64,000 bases of DNA from NCBI GenBank assembly GCA_035610365.1, contig CM069436.1:7616937-7680936 (forward strand), read 5' to 3'. Below the pieces are notes generated by a model. It worked only from the letters and a program-made list of their open reading frames with translations, did no database searches and was not told the DNA's origin. Positions 55,011 through 64,000 of the stretch are shown one piece after another. Position 1 is the first letter of the stretch. Each line of letters starts with the position of its first letter. The position numbers and the translations under genes are program-made. This DNA comes from Aquatica leii. Its lineage: Eukaryota > Arthropoda > Insecta > Coleoptera > Lampyridae.

Positions 55011-58000
55011 CATGTCCGGGTTATGGACTTAATGGTGCACAATCCAAACGGGCTAGAGCAGTTTACCATGCGGCTGTTGCCCTTACAGCAATATATATTC
55101 TACCCAACTTTGGAAGTTGGTTTTGGATAGAGACTGGAAGCACAATTATGAACCATTGTCTCACAATTGGTTTTACCAATCTGGTAAATCTGGACCTAGC
55201 TCCAACTTCAAAGCTTTGTTCAACCTTCAGAAGCAAACTTGAGGCACGCTGTGAACCCGAGAGTTTCACTAGTGCCAGTAAATTGAGACCTAGTTATGAA
55301 AAGAAAAAACAGAATTTTATTGTAGAGAAGTGTGGTAGGAGGGACTTGTCCTTCCAGCTGCAAAGAGATCTTGTGGTAGCCGTACGCAATCCAATACGCT
55401 CAAGATCTATGTGAGTTCCTTTGCGCTTTAGACCTATAAAAGTTACAGCAATGTACTTGATTCCAGTACTTGCACTGGTGCATTTATGAAAGAAGAGCGA
55501 AGACCTTACGAACATTGCTAGATATCAGAGGAATCCGCTTTGTAGAACGAAGTAAACTGCGACGATGACTTGTTAAACGTGGCTCGGCAGCAACACGAGT
55601 ATCCAAACGTAATAAAAAATTTAACCGGAAACCTCCGCTGTTCGTTGCTCTATCTACTAGTTTCAATCTTTTGGTGGCTTCAGAACTAGCTTAAGCACAG
55701 ATTGGGCGTCGACTTATTTCGTAAAGCAATGTTAGATTCCTTTAGTAAGGAGGGGCCTATCTAAGCATTATATTTCCCTTCTCCATGAACTGGGCGTGCA
55801 ATAGCTGCTTATCAAGGTGCTGAACTGGCCAGCAAAGATCGTCCAGAAATAAAAAGTAAGAAAGGAGGAGCCCCTCGAGGTAAGTACTGATTTGCCGACT
55901 TGTTATTAGGACAGTGGGTCGTAAAACCCACGGTACAGGCGGTACTAAATAACACACTTAACGTGTAATGAAAACTCGGTTTGCGAGAACCAGGAACTAA
56001 AAATAGCTTTAATATTTACATTAGGTTGCGCGGCACTCTATACGTGCAAAATAGGAAAGCTCGCTAGTTTCCTCTCATATCTGACGACGCGGTCGTAACA
56101 ATTACACTTCTTCGAGCAAAAGTCTTCAGTCGTTTATGTGTTTTGGAACCATATGCAGCAGCGATAAACAATTGATGTAGGATGATCTTGTAATACTCAG
56201 TTCAGTCTTAATCTGGAAATCTTTCTTGGCTGTAATTCTAGCCAAGGCAAATTGTTCCTCAATTTGCAGAAACCACATGTGAAAATTTTCAAGCCACTTT
56301 GACAATACAATATTACACTATACTAACAACCTATGCGTAAAACTACTTATTATCTGTCTATAAATAATTTACAGAATCTCCATATATTTTAGAAGCATTT
56401 AAATAAAATTTTATTACAATTTTTCTAAGACTAACAGATAATATAAATATATAGTCGCAGAAAAAGTATAGTGTATAATTCGTAAGGAATGTGCATTGTC
56501 AACTCATATGAATTGCGGCTTCGCCTTCGGCTCGACTCCAAGCTTTGATGTCATAGTAACGCAAATGCAATATAAAGACAAACTTAAAGCCACAATAAAT
56601 TACGTGGCTGTGTCAGAAGCAAAGAAGACAACATAGTAAAATTAAACTTAAAGACACAAAATGTAACAAATAGTAATAACACTAATAACCAATTGGAAAC
56701 GTACAAAAGAAAGTCGAAAAAAATTATAGAAAAGTGTCAAAATACTTCTATAAATTCATTTTGTAACAATAGAAAATTAAAAAGTACCTGTTAGATAATA
56801 GTAACAATTAAACATGTAGCGATAATTTTAGCAGCCACAAATGCGGTTCTGTACATAATAAAAGCAATTTAAACTTGTAGACTGCAGTATGAATTAAAAA
56901 GAGTAATTTATTATATGTGTGTCATTATGTTAATTACGTTTAAGTAATTTAATTTTACGATTTTTAGACATACGTTATAATTGAATTATAACAAGCATGG
57001 ATTTTCTGCAACTGCGTTACGAGCGCGAATTGCACCAAGCAAAAAGAACGAACTTGTATGGCAGCGCATCTAATTGTATTTACATAGACGCGTCAGTTAG
57101 TAATTGTCTATAATTTGTCTACTTCTTGTCTATGCATATGTAAAGCGTAAATAATCAGTTGTCTCCGCTAAAAATGTGCTCTTAGAGTACTTAACCGACC
57201 ACTTTTTACCCACAACTCCCATTTGTATAATGTCGTGTACTTCTTATTGTTCTTTCCTTGGTAATTGCCAATAACTACTTTCACATTATAAATGTAAGAC
57301 TATGTCAGAGCATATGTTCCTTTTGACATTTATTTCAAGTTTTAATTTAATTAATTGGTGTTTCTAGTCGTGTATGTAATCGTATCTTTTTAATAAGTCA
57401 CCTTTTATTGTAGTTCACTTAATTGTATTTAAATAACGAATCTATAAATATGAAAGCGATTTTAATTATTGCACTACGTTAATAACAAATAACCTTATAG
57501 ATCTATTTTGCAACGTACGCATAATCTACAGAAGGATTTAGAGAAAAAAACGGTAACGTTTGAAGTGACTCGACTATTATTAATTGCTACATAATTAATA
57601 AAATGTTATTCTTGCTCTTACTTATATGCAATTTCTGAACTTTATTAAAGTTAAGTGAAGAAATTTTTTGAATGCTTTTGACAACCGTTATCTCGGTGTT
57701 TATCATGGAAAGTAGAACGTGGAAGATGGTACTTTTGCAACTTTGAAATATTTAATTAATCATTTGTTGTAATTAATTTCTTATCAATATTGCGTTTTTT
57801 GTATGTTGTATTGTATATAGAACGTTAGACAAATACTTTACGTTTACATAACGCCATAGATCTAATTTATTTTGCAATTGCAAAAATAATTTGTTTGAAA
57901 AATTGTTTCTTAAAGTGTGAGTAATAATTTAAAAGTATAGAAGCATTTTTTTAATTGTTTTTTTTTAATTGACGTACATTGATATGTTTGTTTACTGTTT

Positions 58001-58449
58001 TGATTTCAAAATTATCTAAAACGCACTTTATATTAGACTAGCACAAACAAGTACTTTAATTATTTAATAATAAAAAATTTATTTAACAAATCGATTTTTA
58101 AAAACCAGAAGTGTTATATTTTCCAAACTTTACAATCTGGAGATGAAGTGTTATATCGCTAAGAATTAACTAAAACAATTTAAACAGCAAGGCTAGAAAA
58201 TCCATATACAAAATTTTAGACTAAATCACTAAGTTGTTTCAGTTGTATTTTAGATTTAATATTTTTAGAAGAAACACAATTGCACAGAAATTAAAAAAAA
58301 AAAACAAGAAAAACACAAATTGATACTTATAGCATTTAGAAGCTTTTAGAAGTAGAAACTAAAAACTTTATGGGTTTTAATTATCTACTGTAATCAAAAT
58401 TAGTAATTTATTTGTATTGAAAAATAAATAATCAAACTTGTAAAAAGTA
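55011..58449. other. Possible decayed gypsy pol, then AT-rich DNA
   Basis: The plus frame 54,941-55,414 (157 codons) is the shadow of the minus-strand gypsy remnant and its unreadable upstream part. From 55.7 to 58.4 kb I find nothing; a 39-codon frame at 56,998 has no recognised motif. Confidence 0.35.
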
Positions 58450-58549
58450 TTTTAAATGTAATAGCGAAGGCTTCCACGGCCGGAGTCTATACTAAAATAA
58501 GAATGTCTTCTGGGTTTGGACCGTGTCATTGTTGTAACCAAAGTTGCCA

Positions 58550-58590
58550 ACGTTTTTCCCACTTTCGTAAGGGGCTTCATCAGGACGTGC
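58550..58590 (-). ncRNA. Hammerhead-like motif in Penelope 1 tail
   Basis: The complement contains CTGATGA (58,577-58,583), a CCC/GGG stem and AAAAC where active ribozymes have GAAAC. Penelope terminal repeats are known to carry hammerhead ribozymes; this copy has a changed core G. Confidence 0.5.
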
Positions 58591-58959
58591 GATAAATCGA
58601 AAAATTCAAACAAGTAACCAAAATCTAACTAAGAATCAACTTGTGAACCAAGCCAAATTCTAGCCTCTGAAAAGGTAAGAAACTTGAAAAAGCAAACGCA
58701 AATCTAACGAAGAACCACTACAGAGTTAGGTAATCAACTTGTAAATCAAGCCAGATTCTAAACTTCATAGAAGTGACTTAAGAAGAAATAGTCTTCGTAT
58801 ATAAAGAAGAAGGATCGTCACGGATGGTTAAGGTCGACTTAGCTCAAAACCATGATCGCGATTGATGTTATTGGGGTGTTTGTTGATTTATATGCTCTCT
58901 CAGAATTATTTGTTGAAAAAGAATTGAGATTTGGCAATCACCGTAACGTTATCAAAATC

Positions 58960-59150
58960 TATCCTGTGACCTGTAGTAAAATGATGTTTAGCAACAACAG
59001 ACTTGGAAATATGCCTTTTCTGCATACGATCATGTTCTGAAATGCGAGTAATGACGGAACGACCGGTTTCACCAATGTAGACTAAACCACATGAACAAGG
59101 AATTTGATATACACCTTGAGATGAAAGTGTAGGAAATTTGTCCTTGGGAG
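58960..59150 (-). pseudogene. Penelope 1 GIY-YIG endonuclease
   Basis: The minus strand reads KFPTLSSQGVYQIPCSCGLV, then YIGETGRSVITRISEHDR and HISKSVVAKHHFTTGHR. GVY and YIG are the namesake motifs; the Arg of GRS and the CxC pair of the linker are also present. In Penelope-like elements this domain nicks DNA for target-primed reverse transcription. This stretch is open but cut off from the RT by a frameshift and a stop around 59,190-59,290. Confidence 0.88.
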
Positions 59151-59295
59151 AAGGACGAATCTGAAAGATTTTGCCTGTCGAGTTGAATATGGGTTAAATA
59201 CCATTCTTACGGAGAAGCTTCCCTATTTGATCTGTAACCTTGTGAATGTAGGGCAAACAGACCAGTTTCGGATTGGATTCGGAAGTAGAAATGTC

Positions 59296-60359
59296 CTAAG
59301 GTAATCGAGTACGTGGATGTAGACGACGATTAATAACTCTATGAATATTTCGCTTCATATAACCATTGTTCACTAAGGTTCTAGTAAGATGTCGAAGTTC
59401 TGAGTCTGGATTTTCAGGTTGGCAAATAGAGAAGGCACGATGAACCAAAGATTCAATAACAGAACGTTTCTGTGCAGGATGATAATGAGACGAAGCATGA
59501 AGGTATCTGTCCATATGGGTCGGTTTGCGATAAACAGAATGGCCCAGAAGTCGGTCGGGTTTACGAGTCACAAGAATGCCAAAAAATGGGAAGGAACCAT
59601 TACTATCAATTTTCATAGTAAATTTGATATCTAAGTGTTGATTGTTAAGATGATCAAGATACTTAGACAATTCGAGATGACCATGAGACCAGACAACAAA
59701 CTGTCGTCAACATATCTAAACCAAACTTTAAGTTTTAATATTGATTATTCCAAAGCAACCGTTTCAAAGGATTCTATAAAAATGATAGCTACAACAGGTG
59801 ATAAAGGAAAACCCATAGCAGCACCAGAAACCTGTTCGTAAAACTTGTTATTAAATTGGAAGTAAGTAGAAGATAGACACTTATCAATAAGAGGAACCAA
59901 ACTCAAGTCTTTGCCATGTTGAGACAGAATCTGTTTGATGATAATAAGCGAATCCTAAATAGAAACTTTAGTAAAAAGTGAAGTGACATCAAAACTCACG
60001 AGAAGATCTTGGGGTTTTATAGTTCTAAACCTTGAATAAAATGCTGAGAGTTGAGGATGTAAGAACTCGCAAAGAATGTTGGACAAGAACGTGGTTAGCT
60101 TGTAGGTAGGATATTGGATAGTACTGACGATAGGTTGAAAGGAAATACCTTGTTTGTGAACTTTGGAAAGTCCGTATAGACGAGGTGGTTTAGAATTTGA
60201 AAGGGTAAGTCGACGTTTAGTTTTAGGAGATAAATTGAAAGCTTTGATGATTTGGCTGACCTCACGTTCAATCCTGGAAGTAGGATTACGAGTTAGAAGT
60301 GAGTACGTTTCTTCAGACAAAATAGAATGGATTTTCGCTATATAATCAATTCGGTTCAA
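59296..60359 (-). pseudogene. Penelope 1 reverse transcriptase
   Basis: Blocks in order on the minus strand are SKPPRLYGLSKVHKQGISFQ, PIVSTIQYPTYKL, LLVSFDVTSLFTKV (first catalytic Asp), GAAMGFPLSPVVAIIF, WFRYVDDS (about 59,700-59,725), and then HLNNQHLDIKFTM, FFGILVTRKPDRLLGHSVYR and KPTHMDRYLHASSHYHPAQK. This is the hallmark order of Penelope RT. The usual GSPLSP reads GFPLSP. A stop near 59,955 and changes near 59,740 break the frame, so the copy is dead but recently so compared with most of the window. Confidence 0.92.
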
Positions 60360-60931
60360 AACGACAGTAGCGTTGCGTTTGTCGGCTCGAAGAACAATAT
60401 ATCAGGGTTCTTACGAAGACTTTTTAGAACTAACTATTCCAACTTAGAAATGTTGGATTTAGGAATTTTAGATGATTCAAGGATTTTTCCATTGTGAATA
60501 CGAATGGGATCTGAGATGTGGCAAGAAAGATGTCTTATAGAAGACTGAACAGCACATAAAATATCTTCTTTAAAAATACGTTTGGAAGCAACAGCAAAAT
60601 TCAAACCCTTAGATAGCACCGATTCCTGTTCTGAAGTAAGGGCTAAACTAGATAATTTGACAACCGTCTTTAAGAAGTTAGTCCTGCATGAAACTTGACG
60701 ATCTTTGGATTCTAATAATTCAAACTTTTTGAGATGATCTTCAGTGGTTAGTCGTAGAGTGATATCAAAGTGCTGGTAAGTAATATTGTCAAAGAAATTC
60801 CAATCATCCGGTGATAAAGTGTTGGCCAACTCAAGATGAAGATGAAAGAGTTGTTTCAAAATGGTGTCTAACTCTCGCTTAGTTTGCTTAATCTGTTCGC
60901 GTATCAACGTATAATCGTCGTCTAAATCCAC
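60360..60931 (-). pseudogene. Penelope 1 N-terminal region
   Basis: The 165-codon frame contains IREQIKQTKRELDTILKQ, LKTVVKLSSLALTSEQESVL, SKGLNFAVASKRIFKEDILC and a C-terminal PKSNISKLE. This matches the helical N-terminal part of Penelope proteins, including the LS-x-x-L-T-x-x-E-x-x-L-L-x-KGLNF block. The apparent start at 60,931 lies in the junction with element 2, so the true N-terminus is missing. Confidence 0.8.
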
Positions 60932-61090
60932 GTACTGGATTACCTAAAGGCATTTCGACTTCCGAATCCAATTGCCTTTTTACCCTACATTGTCAAGGTT
61001 ACAGATCAAATAGGGAAACTTCTCCGTAAGACTGGTATTAAACCCATATTCAACTCGACAGGCAAAATCGCTCGGATTCTTCCTTCTCCC

Positions 61091-61273
61091 ATGAACAAAT
61101 TTCCTTCACTTTCATCTCAAGGTGTATATCAAATTCCTTGTTTATGTGGTTTAGTCCACATTGGTGAATCCGGTCGTTCCGTCATTACTCGCATTTCAGA
61201 ACATGATCGTTGTATAAAGAAAACTCATATTTCTAAGTCTGCGATTGGTGAACATCATTTTACTACAGTATAA
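61091..61273 (+). pseudogene. Penelope 2 GIY-YIG endonuclease
   Basis: The frame reads MNKFPSLSSQGVYQIPCLCG, then LVHIGESGRSVITRISEHDR and HISKSAIGEHHFTTV. Compared with element 1 the YIG motif has become HIG and one Cys of CSC is Leu, so function is doubtful. The frame is ended by the inserted block at 61,269. Confidence 0.88.
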
Positions 61274-62328
61274 CGTCCCGTTAGAGCTCATTACATTTAA
61301 AATTCAATTTTACATTCGTTCATTTTCTGCAACTAATATTGCACGTAAATTTATTCAGTTTGGCAACGTCGCGTCGTTTCAAATCAACCTGTATAATTGA
61401 CTTTGCTCGGATTTCCGTTTGAGCCATCTTTGGTATTTCACGTGAGTGATGCAAGGAAGACAAATTTTCTTAATTATGGCGTAAAAACGCATACAAAATC
61501 ATTTTTATTCATTCCAACCAATTGCTGGTGAGTTTACCTTTGTTTTGATATAATTTTTCTATTGAATTCAACATTTTTTGTGATTTCACAATGTTACGCA
61601 ATACATTTATACAAAGGAATTTATTTCAAGGCCGTTGCATTTAGATGTAACGTAAGTACTTCATGTCATTTAAAAGACCATCCTAATTATTTATATTTAG
61701 GGTTTTTTTATTTACTGGATCTTTTCTTTTGGTTTTGTCTTTTTATTTACTGGATTTTCCGTTATTGGAGTTTATTATTAATTGGATTTATATTTTGGTT
61801 TTATGTCTGCTATTGTGTTTGGAAATCTACATTCGTTTGGAAGAATCTTATCACTTCAACAGAGAATGTGCTAAAAATAGAAGATATCCGATAACGTCAT
61901 ATCATATATGGTGAGTCAACGGGAATTTATACTACTTGTTACATTTTGAATTCAAGTTAATTAAATTGTGTTGTTAAAACTTTTTGGGATACATACTCGA
62001 TAACAAACTAAACGTTTACTACTTTTGAATTTAATATCAATTAATAATTAGGTATAAGATTGTATGCTTTTTATTTATCACCAATTTAAAGGTGATTGGC
62101 GCCCTAATATGTTTTAATCCAAATATTGTTAATTTTTTCTTTAATGTAAATAGAGTATTATGTTATAGTTAATAAATTAAAGGAATTCACGTCTGTGTAT
62201 TTATTTTCATTCAGGCTCACACCCAGAGGTCTGTGTTTCGACGGCTGCCGTGGTAAAATAACTATTTTTGCTTTTGATAAATGTATTTCACATATATTTT
62301 ATTATACGTTTTCATTATTTTTATTATA
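61269..62328. mobile_element. 1.06 kb insertion in Penelope 2, ACAG target duplication
   Basis: ACAG occurs at 61,265-61,268 and 62,329-62,332, and removing one copy restores collinearity with Penelope 1. The block begins TATAACGTCCCG and ends TTATTATA. A TGGCGCCC octamer near 62,098 resembles a lysine-tRNA primer site, but no LTRs are visible. No recognised protein; a plus frame at 61,562-61,894 is hydrophobic and without motif. Confidence 0.6.
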
Positions 62329-62724
62329 ACAGGCCACAAGATAGATTTTGCTAACGTTTCGGTTTTCATTCTATTTCAACAAAAAATTCCGAGAGAGCAT
62401 AGAAATCATCAAACACCCCAATAACTTCAATCGGTTCAATCGGTTACTGGTCATTAGTTATTTCGAGCTTAACCATCCGTGACAATCGTTTTTCTTTATA
62501 TACGGAGACTATTTCTTCTTAAATCACTTCTATGGAGTTTAGAATCTGGCTTGGCTCACAAGTTGATTACCTAACTCTGTAGTGGTTCTATGTTAGATTT
62601 TCCTTTGCCTTTTCAACTTTACCGTTTTCTTTCTTACTTTTTCAGACGCTAGAATCTGGCTTAGTTCACAAGTTGATTCTTAGTTAGATTTCGGTTGCTT
62701 GTTTGAGTTTTTTGATTTATCTCA

Positions 62725-62765
62725 CGCCCTGATGAAGCCTCTTACGAAAGTGGGCAAAACGTTGG
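62725..62765 (+). ncRNA. Hammerhead-like motif in Penelope 2 tail
   Basis: CTGATGA at 62,729-62,735, then a GCC/GGC stem and AAAAC. Same arrangement as in element 1, with GAAAC changed to AAAAC. Confidence 0.5.
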
Positions 62766-62830
62766 CAACTTCGGTTTCAACAATGACACGGTCCAAACCC
62801 GAAAGACATTCTTATCTTAGCTATTTGAAA

Positions 62831-63689
62831 TGCATATTTAAGTTCACATTTTTAGTGTTTTTTGTGCATATTTCAAATGTTTAAATTGCATAATTATCCA
62901 AAGCCTACTAATCAGAAACATTAATGTTCTTAAACAAAGTATGATAATTTATTTCTATTGGAAGACATCGTGGCTTTGCGATCATTTAAGATCATTCAAA
63001 GCGATTACCAAAAGAGGCAAATGTTCTAGTAACAGATAATATGAAAGTATAAAAAGTAATTACTTAAAGTTACAGGTTAATCTAAAATCGTAAAAAAAAT
63101 TTGTTAACGTTTGCGCCAGTGTAAATTAAAGTGAAACATATCCGCGAACAGTGTTTATAAATATTCAGTGATGGTTCTATACAATGTGTTTGAACACCTT
63201 GTTTTGGGAATATATTTAAAAATTTACAAAAACCCGTTTTGACAACACGGAGATGGAGCCAAATTGACATGGTCAGTAGCACATTCTTACCTTCCCTTTC
63301 AACCCCGGCTACCCTAACTTCAAAAATTGCAACCTTTCACTTATGATATATTGTTGAAAAGTCTTTAAAAAAGCTATTTACGAAGAAAATTCAAAAAAGT
63401 GACATTCCACTTAACAGTTTTGAAATAATTAGCAAAAAATGAAGTTTCGGGAGATGCTGTTATAGTTATTAACGTCATAAGGCCAATATATAGCAAAAAG
63501 CAGACAAGTTGAAGTTATAACATCAAAGCGGAACCGTTCAGTAGTTTTTATCATACCATAAATACATTAATATTTAACCATTATTTGTAAGACTTGCATT
63601 TTTCTTTCATTCAAATTAAATACTAGTCATATGTGCATTTACCATAGCAATAGTTGTTTACGCAGTAAAATTATTTGAGAAAATTTGAT
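62831..63689. other. No recognised feature
   Basis: AT-rich. A 66-codon minus frame (63,082-63,282) has no motif. Confidence 0.4.
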
Positions 63690-63960
63690 AAAATGGAAGA
63701 TTTGTGGAAATTCCTCAAGATATTCTAGACGAAACGGTTGCAGTCAGTAGTAAATTACTGTCCACAAAAATAATAGAACGATACATAAAGGAATATGAAG
63801 CTTTTAGAACGTGGAGTAAGACCAAAAACGTGTGAAATAAATGAGGAAATTTTGCTGTGTTATGTAACAGAATTATAGAAGTTTGCACCGAATACTTTAT
63901 ATTGAAAGCTCCATAATAATGGTGACATTATTAGGTTGGTATTATACTAGGTTGTTTGTT
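63690..63960 (+). pseudogene. Tyrosine-recombinase-like (Crypton-type) N-terminal scrap
   Basis: Reads EIPQDILDETVAVSSKLLST, KIIERYIKEYEAFRTWSKTK, then after a frameshift CEINEEILLCYVTEL, a stop and KFAPNTLY. This resembles the N-terminal core-binding domain of insect tyrosine recombinase-like proteins: a helix with LLP-x-KS, then Y-x-x-AY-x-x-F-x-x-W, then LLAYF-x-E and a PSTLW-like block. The catalytic R-H-R-Y domain, if any, lies beyond the window. The assignment rests on motif pattern only. A frameshift and two stops make it a pseudogene. Confidence 0.42.
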
Positions 63961-64000
63961 GTTATTACAAGTTCCCATTATATGTAAAACTTTTTACTTT

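Larger units (their letters stand above)
58450..60931 (-). mobile_element. Penelope-like element 1 (RT plus GIY-YIG), minus strand
   Basis: Reading from 60,931 down to about 58,450 there is the Penelope N-terminal region, RT core, YVDD block, RT C-terminus, GIY-YIG endonuclease and a 3' tail with a hammerhead-like motif. It abuts a truncated plus-strand copy at about 60,908. The long tail matches the tail of that copy. Confidence 0.88.
60908..62830 (+). mobile_element. Penelope-like element 2, 5' truncated, plus strand
   Basis: Starts within the RT-endonuclease linker at about 60,908 and runs to about 62,830. It is interrupted by a 1.06 kb insertion (61,269-62,328). Its sequence is the reverse complement counterpart of 58,450-59,340, so the two elements stand head to head. 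Confidence 0.85.

Noticed and set aside
54941-55414. 157-codon plus ORF, the longest in its neighbourhood
   Set aside because: It lies opposite a decayed minus-strand gypsy pol region, has no recognised domain and unusual Cys/Ser content; considered a shadow frame.
56998-57114. 39-codon ORF with relatively GC-rich codons
   Set aside because: Too short and without recognised motif or splice context to call a gene.
62092-62110. Lysine-tRNA-type primer-binding site (TGGCGCCC)
   Set aside because: Only eight bases match and no LTR pair flanks it.

Overview
The window looks like AT-rich heterochromatin-like or intergenic DNA from an arthropod, most probably an insect. It carries degraded copies of BEL/Pao, Ty3/gypsy, Ty1/copia, Jockey, RTE-type and other LINEs, a Penelope-like pair, piggyBac, Tc1/mariner, hAT-like and foldback elements. 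I found no convincing host protein-coding gene, tRNA, rRNA or CRISPR array. Almost every protein-like stretch is a broken piece of a mobile element, so most coding calls are pseudogenes with approximate ends.

Layout. 0.35-0.48 kb: Tc1/mariner-type scrap. 1.1-4.7 kb (minus): BEL/Pao element fused at about 1.71 kb to a gypsy RT fragment. 7.58-8.05 kb: TA-flanked MITE. 8.5-12.4 kb (plus): piggyBac transposase split by two insertions, one being a duplicated 0.33 kb repeat with a CA microsatellite. 12.77-13.54 kb: foldback of CGCG-rich subrepeats. 14.7 kb: hairpin MITE. 15,631-21,755: complete but mutated Ty3/gypsy element with two 446-bp LTRs and a 4-bp target duplication. 24.1-26.3 kb: tandem duplication holding a copia RT scrap. 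26.5-31.5 kb (plus): RTE-type LINE interrupted by a C/G-homopolymer MITE and a minus-strand Jockey element. 32.0-36.5 kb: three tandem copies of a LINE endonuclease segment joined to a mariner transposase N-terminus, followed by the LINE C-terminus. 37.26-38.70 kb: BEL fragment between 20-bp perfect inverted repeats. 40.5-41.9 kb: Tc1-like transposase interrupted by a repeat with a hammerhead-ribozyme fold. 42.5-43.3 kb (minus): Tc1/mariner transposase. 43.8-46.5 kb (minus): A-rich LINE. 46.8-47.4 kb: LINE RT scrap. 50.1-50.9 kb (minus): BEL/Pao RNase H/integrase. 51.4-55.0 kb (minus): second gypsy element split by a 2.6 kb block bounded by TACATCC minisatellites. 58.45-62.83 kb: two Penelope-like elements head to head. 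63.69 kb to the edge: tyrosine-recombinase-like scrap.

The most unusual object is inside the complete gypsy element. Its pol frame continues past the integrase GPY/F region into a macro domain resembling the TARG1/OARD1 ADP-ribosyl hydrolase class. Lysine and aspartate residues at the two catalytic positions are both visible. The open frame then runs on to a stop codon formed by the first bases of the 3' LTR. This places an ADP-ribose-processing domain as the C-terminal module of a retrotransposon polyprotein. Second is a hammerhead ribozyme candidate at 40,760-40,825 with complete core nucleotides and a two-part complementary stem I.
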